Source of the DNA: JABSSA01 sp039984715
Lineage (GTDB): Bacteria; Pseudomonadota; Alphaproteobacteria; Rhodobacterales; Rhodobacteraceae
Assembly (NCBI GenBank): GCA_039984715.1
Contig: JBDWUA010000001.1
Location: forward strand, 1-64,000
Direction of reading: 5' to 3'
DNA: 64,000 nucleotides
Under the pieces are notes generated by a model. That model saw nothing but the letters and a program-made list of their open reading frames with translations, had not been told where the DNA came from and did no database searches. Positions 15,519 through 24,098 of the stretch are shown here, piece after piece (positions within the stretch are counted from its first letter, which is position 1; each line of letters starts with the position of its first letter). The position numbers and the translations under genes were made by a program.

Positions 15519-16802
15519 TCAACCGCCGAGCAAACGAGGTAGTGTCAGTGAAATCGCAGGTACGAACGTTATCAACATAAGTGCGGTGAAGATGGCGAAA
15601 TAGAATGGCCAGATGGTACGCACGGCCTTTTCCATGGGCAGCTTTCCGACGGCGCAACCGACGAACAGACAGGACCCAACAGGAGGCGTACACAACCCTA
15701 GACCAAGGTTAACCAACAAGATCATCCCAAACTGATAAGGATCCACACCAAGCGCGTTTGCCACTGGCAAAAAGATTGGTGTACAGATCAAGATCAGCGC
15801 CGCCATATCCATGATCATGCCCAGTATCAACAAGACGAGGTTGATCATCAATAGAATGAGGATCGGGTTGTCTGTCAGTCCTGTCAGAAGCTCAACGGTT
15901 AGATTGGGCACTCGGTAGAAAGTGAGCATGTAAGCGAATGCTCCGGCACAGGCGATCAGGATCATCACCATTGCCGTCGTGCGAACAGATTGTCCCACGG
16001 CGGTGCGGAAATTATCCCAAGTGATGGCCCGATAGACGAGCAATGTCACAAGGAACGCATAAATCGCACCAAAAGCACCGGATTCTGTCACAGTAAAGAC
16101 ACCTGACAGTACGCCACCAACGATTATGACCGCTGTCATCAGTCCTGGGATCGCACCAAAGAATGCAATAAGCAAAGCCGTCCATCCCGGAAATTTCTCT
16201 GCTTGGTATCCACGTTTAACGGCCACGATATATGCTGCTGCCGCCAGACACAGGCACATCAGCACGCCGGGCACGACGCCCGCGAGGAAGAGTTTTGAGA
16301 TCGAGATGCCTCCGCCTGCGGCGATTGCAAAGATGATCATGTTGTGGCTGGGTGGGATAATGATGCCCGCGATAGACGACGTAACCGTGACGTTCACGGC
16401 ATAGTCGGCATCGTAGCCTTTTTCTTTCATCACCGGCACAAGGATTGACCCAAGCGCCGAAATGTCTGCGATTGCAGAGCCCGAGATGCCGCCAAACAGC
16501 ATCGATGAGAATACGTTGACGATTCCAAGGCCACCGCGCACCGCGCCAACTGCCGCTTGTGCAAATCTGACCAAGCGCATGGCGATGCCGCCATGGAACA
16601 TCAATTCGCCTGCAAAGATAAAAAACGGGATTGCCATAAGGGCAAATACGTTGATGCCTGAAATGATCCGCTGGAAGCCGATCATAAGCGGTAGACCTTC
16701 AAACCAGAAGGCTGCGAGTGCCGAAATCCCCAATGCAAAAGCAACAGGTGCGCCAATGGCTACGCATAGGGCGAAAACCCCAAGAAGTACAAAAAGCCCC
16801 AT
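15519..16802 (-). CDS. TRAP transporter large membrane subunit (DctM type)
   Basis: The 427-residue protein is the ion-coupled channel of a tripartite TRAP transporter, with 11-12 membrane helices. The conserved DctM stretches are present: MLFGGISGSAIADISALGSIL near residue 100, IAGIIIPPSHNMIIFA near 150, and LGLCTPPVGSCLFVGC near 370. Its start lies 9 bp past the dctQ stop. With dctQ and dctP it forms one uptake system. The regulon it shares with the KdgF-like cupin suggests a uronate or related sugar acid as substrate (inference). Confidence 0.92.
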   Translation of the reverse strand: MGLFVLLGVFALCVAIGAPVAFALGISALAAFWFEGLPLMIGFQRIISGINVFALMAIPFFIFAGELMFHGGIAMRLVRFAQAAVGAVRGGLGIVNVFSSMLFGGISGSAIADISALGSILVPVMKEKGYDADYAVNVTVTSSIAGIIIPPSHNMIIFAIAAGGGISISKLFLAGVVPGVLMCLCLAAAAYIVAVKRGYQAEKFPGWTALLIAFFGAIPGLMTAVIIVGGVLSGVFTVTESGAFGAIYAFLVTLLVYRAITWDNFRTAVGQSVRTTAMVMILIACAGAFAYMLTFYRVPNLTVELLTGLTDNPILILLMINLVLLILGMIMDMAALILICTPIFLPVANALGVDPYQFGMILLVNLGLGLCTPPVGSCLFVGCAVGKLPMEKAVRTIWPFYFAIFTALMLITFVPAISLTLPRLLGG

Positions 16803-16811
16803 GGCCGTCCC

Positions 16812-17339
16812 CTATTCGATGCTGTCGCGGCGTTCATCCACACCCGCGTAAAGGCGGATCAGATGGCCGATAGTAAAGATCATGATCAACCCACCGCTGA
16901 TGGTGAGTGGCAAAGAGCGCAAGCCCTCTGGCACCCCAAGAAGCGGGATTAATGATCCCCATTTAAACAAAGTCAGTTGCGATCCGTACCAGAGCATCAG
17001 CGCGCCAAAACCGCCCATTGCTAGATCGGTCATCACAACAAAAACGGTGCGTATGCGCGCTGCAACGCCCGAACGCAAAATGTTCACAGATAGATGTGTA
17101 TGTTCATGCACGCCGACAGCTGCGCCAACAAAGGCGATAAGCATCACCAAAAGCAATGCGACCTGTTCTACCCATGTAGGGGTCGCATTCAGAACATAGC
17201 GGCCAAAGACAAGCCAGCCAAACATTACGGTCAGCACCACAAGTGCTATGCCCGTGACGACCCGACACACAAAAGCGATTCCATCTAGAACCGAGTTCAT
17301 GCGTTGTATCGATTTAGGGGGTGTGCGTGCATCGTTCAT
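16812..17339 (-). CDS. TRAP transporter small membrane subunit (DctQ type)
   Basis: A 175-residue protein with four membrane helices (about 22-45, 58-78, 98-120 and 140-162). The DctQ signature is the second helix pair region FGRYVLNATPTWVEQVALLL and GAAVGVHEHTHLSVNIL. It links the binding protein to the DctM channel. The ATG has GGAGA upstream. It follows dctP after a hairpin terminator, so it is probably made at a lower level than the binding protein. Confidence 0.9.
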   Translation of the reverse strand: MNDARTPPKSIQRMNSVLDGIAFVCRVVTGIALVVLTVMFGWLVFGRYVLNATPTWVEQVALLLVMLIAFVGAAVGVHEHTHLSVNILRSGVAARIRTVFVVMTDLAMGGFGALMLWYGSQLTLFKWGSLIPLLGVPEGLRSLPLTISGGLIMIFTIGHLIRLYAGVDERRDSIE

Positions 17340-17354
17340 CTGATGTCTCCGGTG

Positions 17355-17391
17355 AAAAAAACGCCCGGTCCCAGTGTTCAGGGGCCGGACG
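17355..17391 (-). terminator. Attenuating terminator between dctP and dctQ
   Basis: On the minus strand an 11-base stem (17391-17381 with 17372-17362; one mismatch, one wobble) encloses an eight-base loop and is followed by seven Ts. It lies between the dctP stop and the dctQ start within one operon. Partial termination here would raise the ratio of binding protein to membrane subunits, a common arrangement for solute-binding protein operons. Confidence 0.75.
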
Positions 17392-17417
17392 CCTAGGTCT
17401 TCAATTAAGTCAGAGGC

Positions 17418-18398
17418 TTATTCAGTTGACTGGATAAGCTCTACCAAAGGACGCAGAGCTGGGTTTGAAGCATAGGCAGCTTCGTAAACCGGGCCCATCG
17501 CAGCTTGGAATGGTGCTTTGTCAGCAACATCATTTACTACAACACCAGCTGCTTCAACCGCCGCGCGGCTTGCAGCCTCACGTTCGGCCCACAGACCACG
17601 CTGCATAAGCGCGGATTCTTGAGCGGCTTCTGTTACAGCAGCCTGCATATCGGCAGACAATGCGTTGAATGTGTCAGCGTTGATGCAGATACACTCGGGG
17701 ATGATCAGGTGCTGTGACAGCGAATAGAAACCTGCAACCTCGAAGTGGCCAGTTGATTCATAGGAAGGCCAGTTGTTCTCTGCACCGTCCACAACGCCAG
17801 TTTTCAGCGCTTGGTAGACTTCTGCAAACGCCATTGGTGACGCGTTGCCGCCCATTTCGTTGATCATGCCTGTGAACAGTTCATTGTTCATCACGCGCAC
17901 TTTCATGCCAACAACGTCGGCAGGTGTGTTGATCGCGCGGTCACCGTTATAGAAAGAACGTGCGCCAGCGTCATACCATGCAAGTGGCAGCAAGCCTTTT
18001 TCGGCCATGCCAGCTGCGATAGCTGCGCCACCTTCACCGTCCAAAACGCGGAACATGTGAGGTACGTCTTTGAAGACGAATGGCAAGGAAACGACGTTAG
18101 CCGCAGGAACGATCGGACCGATCGGACCAAGGTTAAAGTTACCGATGGCCAAAGCGCCAGCACGGACTTGCTCAACCGCATCAGGCTGGCTTCCCAGTGT
18201 GCCGCCGTGGAACATTTGCAGCTTGATTTCGCCGCCGGTCTTTTCTTCAAGCGCCGCAGCAAAGGCATCCATCGCAACGGTGTTTGGGTAACCGTCGACG
18301 TGGATATTCCACCCGCGCCAGTCATCTGCGAACGTTGCCGTTCCCAGCACAGTCATGGCGACTGCACCTACAAACGATTTTTTAAGATTTTGAAACAT
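17418..18398 (-). CDS. TRAP transporter solute-binding protein (DctP type)
   Basis: This 326-residue periplasmic protein captures the substrate. A signal peptide (SFVGAVAMTVLGTATFA) ends near residue 24. The mature protein has the DctP pattern: LGSQPDAVEQVRAGALAIGNFNLG, then INTPADVVGMKVRVMNNELF. The arginine in KVRVM is the family's usual carboxylate ligand. The segment VYQALKTGVVDGAENN is also standard. AGGGAGGATAGA is a strong ribosome site. An operator-like TAGTATACCA lies about 130 bp upstream. The substrate is probably an organic or sugar acid. Confidence 0.93.
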   Translation of the reverse strand: MFQNLKKSFVGAVAMTVLGTATFADDWRGWNIHVDGYPNTVAMDAFAAALEEKTGGEIKLQMFHGGTLGSQPDAVEQVRAGALAIGNFNLGPIGPIVPAANVVSLPFVFKDVPHMFRVLDGEGGAAIAAGMAEKGLLPLAWYDAGARSFYNGDRAINTPADVVGMKVRVMNNELFTGMINEMGGNASPMAFAEVYQALKTGVVDGAENNWPSYESTGHFEVAGFYSLSQHLIIPECICINADTFNALSADMQAAVTEAAQESALMQRGLWAEREAASRAAVEAAGVVVNDVADKAPFQAAMGPVYEAAYASNPALRPLVELIQSTE

Positions 18399-18528
18399 TC
18401 TATCCTCCCTAGAAATTAGAACTCTTTTTGCGAACGTAGTATCGTTGTCTTATGCAACGGGCAAAAAATCGCAGCATAGCGCCGCCCCTCACCCGCACTA
18501 GATTTCATTTCGCTAACCCTAAAAGAAG

Positions 18529-18542
18529 ACTAGTATACCAGA
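18529..18542. promoter_or_regulatory. Candidate GntR operator upstream of the TRAP operon
   Basis: ACTAGTATACCAGA occurs here and again at 20141 and 20161 beside the GntR gene. The core TAGTATACCA is one base from the perfect palindrome TGGTATACCA. That is the core of UxuR/ExuR-type operators, which belong to the same FadR subfamily of GntR proteins. Three matches of 13 bases at the two promoters of one cluster make a shared operator likely. Confidence 0.72.
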
Positions 18543-18661
18543 CTTGTCAACTGTCAATTCGTAAGATGATATTCACACTACTTTTCGGACGTTCATCTCG
18601 TCTGTGGTAGCATCAAATCATCACGGAAATGTTAGCATATCTTTTGGTTAGTTTGTTGTTT

Positions 18662-19177
18662 TCAGGCAGTGCCTCGCACAGGTCTGTTGTTTTCGATGTT
18701 AAAGACCATTCCGTCCAAAAGTTCTTCTAAATCGGGGCGGGCTGCTGGTCCGTTTGAGATATCAACAAGCATCAATGTTCCGTCGGGTCGGATGCCAAAC
18801 GCTCCGGGTTCGGCGAATCGGTCTGAGGTTTCAGCTTCGGACAGTGGATCAGAAACATACAGCCCCAAAGACCGCATTTGTTGTTCTGTCAAACCGTAGC
18901 TCAGCTCGAAACTCCACCCAAATTCTGCCTTGTCTGCCATGGCCTTGTCTTTAGAATCCGAAGAAACGACAACGATATCCATGGCGTCCGTCCACGCGGG
19001 CAAGGCAGAGTCCAATTTATTCAGAAACCGTTTGCATCGCGGGCAATGCCGACCGCGATATACGAACAGCATCGTCCAGCGATCTTTTTGCTGACCAACA
19101 GAAACTTGTCCGCCATCTGTAGTGAGAAAATTGAACTCCCCGATGGGTGCTCCGACGGCGGGTTTAGAAGTGTTCAT
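18662..19177 (-). CDS. Peroxiredoxin-like thioredoxin-fold protein
   Basis: The 171-residue protein has an AhpC/TSA-like fold: an N-terminal strand region (GEFNFLTTDGGQVSVG), the active site VYRGRHCPRCKRFL with cysteines at 45 and 48, and IVVVSSDSKDKAMADKAEFG. The CPRC pair resembles the peroxiredoxin-like branch that also carries thioredoxin-type motifs. It ends with FGIRPDGTLMLVDISNGPAARPDLEELL. It probably reduces peroxides or a partner disulfide in the cytoplasm; there is no signal peptide. It lies between the TRAP operon and the GntR gene, all on the minus strand, with no obvious metabolic link to either. Confidence 0.8.
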   Translation of the reverse strand: MNTSKPAVGAPIGEFNFLTTDGGQVSVGQQKDRWTMLFVYRGRHCPRCKRFLNKLDSALPAWTDAMDIVVVSSDSKDKAMADKAEFGWSFELSYGLTEQQMRSLGLYVSDPLSEAETSDRFAEPGAFGIRPDGTLMLVDISNGPAARPDLEELLDGMVFNIENNRPVRGTA

Positions 19178-19305
19178 TCGATGTCCTAATCAGTCTGAAG
19201 ATACTTTTGATTGAAGTGTCGAGTACGGCGTGTCTGAAACGAGATTAAATTTCAGCAATTGATGCATGAAGCTGTAACTTAAAAAGGCGTTGGTCACCTT
19301 GGTGA

Positions 19306-20010
19306 CTATCTACTTGTTTCAACATCCGCGGGCTCAAAATAGTTGGCGTTGGTGATCGATATTTGTTTGATGGTATCGTCAAGCCGCGACAGATGGCGCA
19401 TGCCGATTTCGATGGCTTGGTCAGGATTGTGGCTTATGATCGCTTGCGCGATATCTTGATGATCCGCCACAAGGGCAGGCATGCGATCATCTTTTGACAA
19501 ACTCAGGGTGCACAGACGATCAACTTTGGATTTCTCCATCCGGATGACGTCAAAAGCAAATTCCGCTTTGGCGATCCCGCAAATTATCTTGTGGAATACG
19601 TAATCAAGCTTTCCGAAAGCATCCAGATCGTTGGCCTCAATCGCTTGCCTTTGAGCCGTAAGTTCTCTTTCCAGTTCTTCTGCGTCTTGGTCATCACAAT
19701 ACAGAGCAGCGCAGCGTAAAACTTCCTTTTCAATGGCAGCGCGCACAAAGCGGGACTTTACGATTTCGCGTGTCGAAAATCTTTTTACTTCGGTTGCTCG
19801 TTGTGGGCGTATCTGCAAAAGGTCCAGTGTCGCAAGGCGGTTGAATGCATCCCGCACAGGTTGGCGCGAAACGCCAAATTGGGCCGCGATATCGGCCTCG
19901 GAAATTTTGTCGCCGGGCCTCAAGTTCAACGAGAGTATTTCAGCATGAAGATGGTCGAAAATGTCATCAACACTGGTTCGCCGCTCGCTAAGTTGTGTCG
20001 ATTGTGCCAT
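19306..20010 (-). CDS. GntR-family regulator, FadR/FCD type
   Basis: The ATG at 20010 follows GGGAGAGGGTGGA and gives 234 residues; an upstream in-frame TTG is less likely. The winged helix (about residues 10-75) reads LRPGDKISEADIAAQFGVS then RQPVRDAFNRLATLDLL. The C-terminal FCD domain (about 85-215) carries the helical bundle with D..FHK (LDYVFHKIICGIA) and the late H..I and MRHLSRLDDT metal-site histidines. The likely target is the TAGTATACCA box repeated in front of it and of the TRAP operon. The effector may be a uronate catabolic intermediate; that is inference. Confidence 0.9.
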   Translation of the reverse strand: MAQSTQLSERRTSVDDIFDHLHAEILSLNLRPGDKISEADIAAQFGVSRQPVRDAFNRLATLDLLQIRPQRATEVKRFSTREIVKSRFVRAAIEKEVLRCAALYCDDQDAEELERELTAQRQAIEANDLDAFGKLDYVFHKIICGIAKAEFAFDVIRMEKSKVDRLCTLSLSKDDRMPALVADHQDIAQAIISHNPDQAIEIGMRHLSRLDDTIKQISITNANYFEPADVETSR

Positions 20011-20405
20011 TCCACCCTCTCCCTGCAAATTGCCCAAAAGCCCTTTAAAGAAGCCTTGACCAAAAAATGAACTTTGGTCCGCCTATCGTTGTACGTCAAC
20101 TTAATCGCCCAAAAGATGACAGTTTCACGAACCAGTTCGCACTAGTATACCAGATAAATGACTAGTATACCAGTATTAGTGAAATTGAGAATCGACGTTA
20201 AGAGCGAACGCAAAACTGGCAAAAATGCACGTTTAAGTTGCATTGATTTTCAAGGTTAGCGAACGTCACTTAAGGTGGACATCAAAGACAATCGGATTCG
20301 TTTGAATTGGTGGAGCCGTGGTGCGACTAAACGGGTGCTTATCAGGGACCACTAATTTCTACGCGAAACGATCAGAACCCAAAATATGATAAAGAGGGAT
20401 AACAA
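20011..20405. promoter_or_regulatory. Divergent gntR / SDR promoter region with two operator copies
   Basis: This 395-bp gap separates gntR (minus) from the SDR gene (plus). ACTAGTATACCAG occurs at 20141-20153 and again at 20161-20173, exactly 20 bases apart (two helical turns), so two dimers could bind the same face. A third copy is at 18529. The rest (20174-20390) shows no gene, and an AGAGGGATAACAA ribosome site precedes the SDR start. I see no clear -35/-10 pair. Confidence 0.7.
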
Positions 20406-21149
20406 ATGAAACTAGCTGGGCAAACCGCCATCATCACCGGAGGCGGTCGAGACATTGGGAAAGCTGCCGCTATTAAACTGGCCGCTGAAGGTGCAAATGT
20501 CGCCATCAACTACCATTCCAGCAGCGCCGGAGCGGATGAGGCTGTCCAGATAATCACTGAGCAAGGCGGAAAAGCCTTTGCGATGAAAGGTGATCTGACC
20601 AAGCAAGAAGACATTGATGCGCTCGTGTCCAAAACAGTTTCCGAATTCGGTGGCCTGAACATTCTGGTCAATAACGCCGGTGGTTTGGTCGCCCGAAAGA
20701 CAATTGCCGATATGTCTTTGGATCACTGGAACACAGTGATGGACCTGAATTTGACCAGTGTGTTTATGATGACAAAAGCATGTCTCGAGCACATCGAAAC
20801 TGGAACAATCGTGAACCTTGCCAGCCAAGCTGGTCGCGACGGTGGCGGTGCAGGAGCGGTTGCATACGCGACATCCAAAGGTGCGGTTATGACTATGACA
20901 CGTGCTTTGGCCAAAGAATTAGGTCCGAACATCCGCGTCAATGCATTGTGTCCGGGTATGATCGATACCGATTTCCACAACGTCCACACACCTGACGCGG
21001 GCCGTCGCGGTTTCGAAGCCGCAGCACCGGTCAAGCGTCAAGGTAACACAGACGATACAGCAAATCTGATCTTGTTCCTCGCATGCGGTGATTCTGCATT
21101 CATCACGGGTACAAATATCGACATCAATGGTGGCATGCTGTTCTCCTGA
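20406..21149 (+). CDS. SDR-family oxidoreductase
   Basis: A 247-residue classical short-chain dehydrogenase. It has the nucleotide-binding motif TGGGRDIGKA (residues 11-20), NNAGG near residue 87, and the catalytic set with serine in NLASQAG and YATSK near residue 156. It ends FITGTNIDINGGMLFS. FabG and sugar/uronate dehydrogenases share this architecture. Beside a KdgF-like cupin and under the same operator as a TRAP transporter, a reductase of 4-deoxy-L-erythro-5-hexoseulose uronate (DEH) or KduD-like enzyme is a reasonable guess. The substrate is not proven by sequence. Confidence 0.85.
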   Translation: MKLAGQTAIITGGGRDIGKAAAIKLAAEGANVAINYHSSSAGADEAVQIITEQGGKAFAMKGDLTKQEDIDALVSKTVSEFGGLNILVNNAGGLVARKTIADMSLDHWNTVMDLNLTSVFMMTKACLEHIETGTIVNLASQAGRDGGGAGAVAYATSKGAVMTMTRALAKELGPNIRVNALCPGMIDTDFHNVHTPDAGRRGFEAAAPVKRQGNTDDTANLILFLACGDSAFITGTNIDINGGMLFS

Positions 21150-21171
21150 TTTTGTAATGACAGGACCGAAA

Positions 21172-21483
21172 ATGACTGAATTTCCGATTGTTCCAGCTGG
21201 TGAAAATATCACTCGCCAAGTGCTGTCCGAGCATCCATCTTTGATGGTCGTGGCATTCTGCTTTGAAAAGGCTGGTGCAGTTGGTGCGCTTCACAATCAT
21301 CCGCATGTTCAATCGACATACGTGGAAAGCGGTCGTTTCCGATACACGCTTGGCGATGCCGAACGTGAAGTTGGGCCAGGTGAAAGCCTTATCATTCCCT
21401 CCGATCTGACCCACGGGTGCGTGTGTTTGGAACCTGGGAAACTGGTGGACTGTTTCACACCGGGTCGCGCAGACTTTTTGTAA
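21172..21483 (+). CDS. KdgF-like cupin (unsaturated uronate linearisation)
   Basis: The ATG at 21172 with AGGA upstream gives 103 residues, a single cupin domain. It matches the KdgF pattern closely: EKAGAVGALHNHPHVQSTYV, then SGRFRYTLGD, GESLIIPSDLTHGCVCLEPG, and the terminal CFTPGRADFL. The HNHPH..Q and later H are the metal ligands. KdgF converts 4,5-unsaturated monouronates from pectin or alginate to the linear keto form. The gene follows the SDR by 22 bp. This is the best clue to the pathway of the 15.5-21.5 kb cluster. Confidence 0.8.
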   Translation: MTEFPIVPAGENITRQVLSEHPSLMVVAFCFEKAGAVGALHNHPHVQSTYVESGRFRYTLGDAEREVGPGESLIIPSDLTHGCVCLEPGKLVDCFTPGRADFL

Positions 21484-21553
21484 GATCAGAAAGACCAACC
21501 AGCCGTAAGCTGTGGGGGTATTCCAATTGATCTTTACGAAAAAGCGTTAAACG

Positions 21554-21591
21554 AAAAAGGCTCGTGCAAAGACATTGTACTTTGCACGAGC
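21554..21591 (-). terminator. Rho-independent terminator for the sulfotransferase gene
   Basis: A perfect 12-base stem, GCTCGTGCAAAG (21560-21571) with its complement (21580-21591), has an eight-base loop. On the minus strand it is followed by CCTTTTTCG. It lies 13 bases past the minus-strand stop at 21605 and may also block transcripts from the KdgF side. Confidence 0.85.
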
Positions 21592-21604
21592 TAACTCTCG
21601 GGAC

Positions 21605-22492
21605 TTAAGCATCCACTTGATGAGCGGTCCCAAATTCAAGCCATGCGCGTTCTTGTGGCGACAGATATTCATCCATCAAATTGTCATACGCCGCCAGTTC
21701 CGCGTTGGTTAATTCACCTTCCCATTTGCCGCTGGTGCCGCTGTGGAAAAAGTCAGAATCAGACTTCATGAAACCTTTGCCCCCAGACGGAGCATAGCGT
21801 TCTGCATTGGCCTTCATATGGTCGAAAGTGGCCGCTTGAACCAACTGATCCATGACGTGCGCAGGGTGCGATACATTGAGCGCAGCAGCCAGTTTTGCGA
21901 AATTTCCTGCCAAGTCGCGGGTCAAATCAGCATAATGAACCAAGGTCACGTTGGACTGATGGGCAAGGGCCATCGCGGCCTTGTAATGCTGGATAATGTG
22001 CGCAAGTGGCATCAGGTCCGTATCAAACCCTTCCGCACCACCGTCTAGAAAGCGTTTGAATGTAGTGCCGTCGGTGTCGTCATGAGGATACCAAACATCG
22101 AACCAAGGCATTGGGATATTGCGCACGTGTTTGCGAAATGAAAAATGCGCATCCAGAGGATGGCGAAAGACGCATATGTAATGCGCTTTGCTGTCAACCG
22201 GCAGCCCTTCCAACGGTGTGTGACTTTTCATAGATCGGCGAGCAGTCATTTGCTCAAGTCTCTCCGCGATTTCTGATATCTCGCGGATGCGGATGTCGAC
22301 CCAAGGCATTTTGACGGACAATTCCGTTTCAACATTTGGGTCGCCGGAAAACAGCAACGCAACGATGGTTTGCATCCATGTTGTCCCGCATTTCGGAGGC
22401 GTAACAACAAACACGTCATCCGAGCGAATGTTGACCATATCCCAACGTCTGTTGTCGGTCAGAGGGCCAAGGTAAAGTTTGCGGTCAGTCAT
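21605..22492 (-). CDS. PAPS-dependent sulfotransferase
   Basis: The ATG at 22492 (AAGGGAT upstream) gives 295 residues. The phosphosulfate-binding loop VTPPKCGTTWMQTIV lies near residues 32-46, and the 3'-phosphate site YICVFRHPLDAHFSF near 110-124. The later GKGFMKSDSDFFHSGTSGKWEG resembles the RKGxxGDWK region of cytosolic sulfotransferases. It would sulfate a small hydroxylated or phenolic compound in the cytoplasm. It lies 115 bp downstream of the malonyl-CoA synthetase gene on the same strand, before a strong terminator, so it could be the last gene of that unit. The acceptor is unknown. Confidence 0.85.
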   Translation of the reverse strand: MTDRKLYLGPLTDNRRWDMVNIRSDDVFVVTPPKCGTTWMQTIVALLFSGDPNVETELSVKMPWVDIRIREISEIAERLEQMTARRSMKSHTPLEGLPVDSKAHYICVFRHPLDAHFSFRKHVRNIPMPWFDVWYPHDDTDGTTFKRFLDGGAEGFDTDLMPLAHIIQHYKAAMALAHQSNVTLVHYADLTRDLAGNFAKLAAALNVSHPAHVMDQLVQAATFDHMKANAERYAPSGGKGFMKSDSDFFHSGTSGKWEGELTNAELAAYDNLMDEYLSPQERAWLEFGTAHQVDA

Positions 22493-22607
22493 GACTGTGA
22501 TCCCTTGCGCGTGCCATCTGGTCAGAAGAGATCGAAGACCAAGAGAAAGCAACGAAAAGGATTAGCAACTGCGCTGAATGGCAAAGGAGACGGCACCAAA
22601 TCGGCAG

Positions 22608-24098
22608 TTATTTGCTATATTCCGCGCGCAAGACGTTCTTTTGAACTTTGCTCATTGTATTGCGAGGCAATTCTTCGGTGATGATATAGCGGCGCGGATG
22701 TTTGAAACGGGCTAGATGCGTCTCGACTGTTTCAGCGATAACGTCGGCCGTTACAGTTGTGTCCTCTAAAACGACCGCTGCTAAAACGCTCTCTCCGAAA
22801 TCGGGATGTGGAATGCCAAACACGGCACTTTCCAGAACACCATCGATGTCGTTGATCACATCCTCAATTTCCTTGGGATAGATGTTATAGCCCCCAGAAA
22901 TGATCAGATCTTTCTGCCGCCCAACAATAGAAACGCGTCCATCCGGTGTTCTGATGCCCAGATCACCAGTGATGAAGAACCCTGTGTCACGCAATTCTTC
23001 GGCGGTCTTTTCAGGCATGTTCCAATAGCCTTTGAACACGTTGTCACCGCGAACTTCGATCATCCCGATCTCTCCGTCGGTGACGGGGTCACCATTATTC
23101 GTAATTACGACTTCGGTGCCAGGCAGAGCGTATCCAACAGTGCCGGCCAGCCGTTCGCCATCAAACGGGTTAGAGGTGATCATATTGGTTTCGGTCATCC
23201 CATACCGTTCAAGGATGCGATGGCCTGTGCGGTCTTCAAAGGCGGTGTGAGTTTCTGCCAAAAGCGGTGCAGACCCGGATACGAACAGGCGCATATTTGC
23301 TGTCAGATCACTGTTCAAACGCTCATCGTCCAAGAGTCGCGTGTAGAATGTCGGCACGCCCATCAACATCGTCGACGCAGGGATTTCCGCGATGATCGTC
23401 TCTGCATCAAAAGCGGCCATGAAACGCACCTGAGCGCCCGCCAACAATGACGTGTTCATCGCCACAAACAGGCCGTGTGTGTGAAAGATTGGCAAGGCGT
23501 GGATCAGTCGATCTTGACCCGTGATCTGCCACAGATCAGTCAAGCTTTGTGCATTGGACAGCAGGTTCTTGTGGCTCAACATTGCGCCTTTTGAGCGTCC
23601 AGTTGTGCCGGATGTATAAAGCAATGCGGCGAGATCATCTGGCCCACGGGACACGGTTTCAAATGTTGTGGGTTTATCATTTGCTGCTGTGGACAACGAT
23701 CCACTGCCATCGCTGGCAAGCGTCAAAACGCGGGCGCTTTCCCCGCTGATTGATGTGATCTCAGCCTCGTTGCGCGCGTCACAAACAACAAGAACGGGCG
23801 TTGCATCGTTGATAAAGTAAGCCAGTTCGCTTTTTGTATATGCAGTGTTCAGAGGCAAATAGACCGCGCCAGCCTGAACCGTCGCGCCGTACAGGGCGAT
23901 TGTGTCCAGTAATTTCGGAGCTTGAACAACGACTCTGTCGCCGGGTTTTACACCTGCTTCTGTCAACACATGCGCCAATTGGGCGACGCGTTCGACAAAC
24001 TGCGCGTATGTCCGCGTGGTCCCATCGTCAAGCGTAAGAAAAAGAGCGTCGCTATGGGCATGGCGCGCAATGAGAGCATCATACAGGGTATTGGTCAC
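22608..24098 (-). CDS. matB: Malonyl-CoA synthetase MatB
   Basis: This 496-residue ANL-family enzyme joins malonate, CoA and ATP into malonyl-CoA. It has the adenylation motif LLYTSGTTGRSKGAMLSHKN, then ERYGMTETNMITSNP (MatB-typical), TGDLG, GRQKDLIISGGYNIYP, and the catalytic lysine in NTMSKVQKN near the end. MatB proteins are shorter than typical acyl-CoA ligases, as here. It is coupled (ATGA overlap) to the malonyl-CoA decarboxylase gene upstream; together they turn malonate into acetyl-CoA. Confidence 0.92.
   Translation of the reverse strand: MTNTLYDALIARHAHSDALFLTLDDGTTRTYAQFVERVAQLAHVLTEAGVKPGDRVVVQAPKLLDTIALYGATVQAGAVYLPLNTAYTKSELAYFINDATPVLVVCDARNEAEITSISGESARVLTLASDGSGSLSTAANDKPTTFETVSRGPDDLAALLYTSGTTGRSKGAMLSHKNLLSNAQSLTDLWQITGQDRLIHALPIFHTHGLFVAMNTSLLAGAQVRFMAAFDAETIIAEIPASTMLMGVPTFYTRLLDDERLNSDLTANMRLFVSGSAPLLAETHTAFEDRTGHRILERYGMTETNMITSNPFDGERLAGTVGYALPGTEVVITNNGDPVTDGEIGMIEVRGDNVFKGYWNMPEKTAEELRDTGFFITGDLGIRTPDGRVSIVGRQKDLIISGGYNIYPKEIEDVINDIDGVLESAVFGIPHPDFGESVLAAVVLEDTTVTADVIAETVETHLARFKHPRRYIITEELPRNTMSKVQKNVLRAEYSK

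Noticed and set aside
19293..19306. The inverted repeat GTCACCTTGGTGAC at the end of gntR
   Set aside because: It could be a weak terminator, but the T run is seven bases away and the stem is only six base pairs; not listed as a feature.
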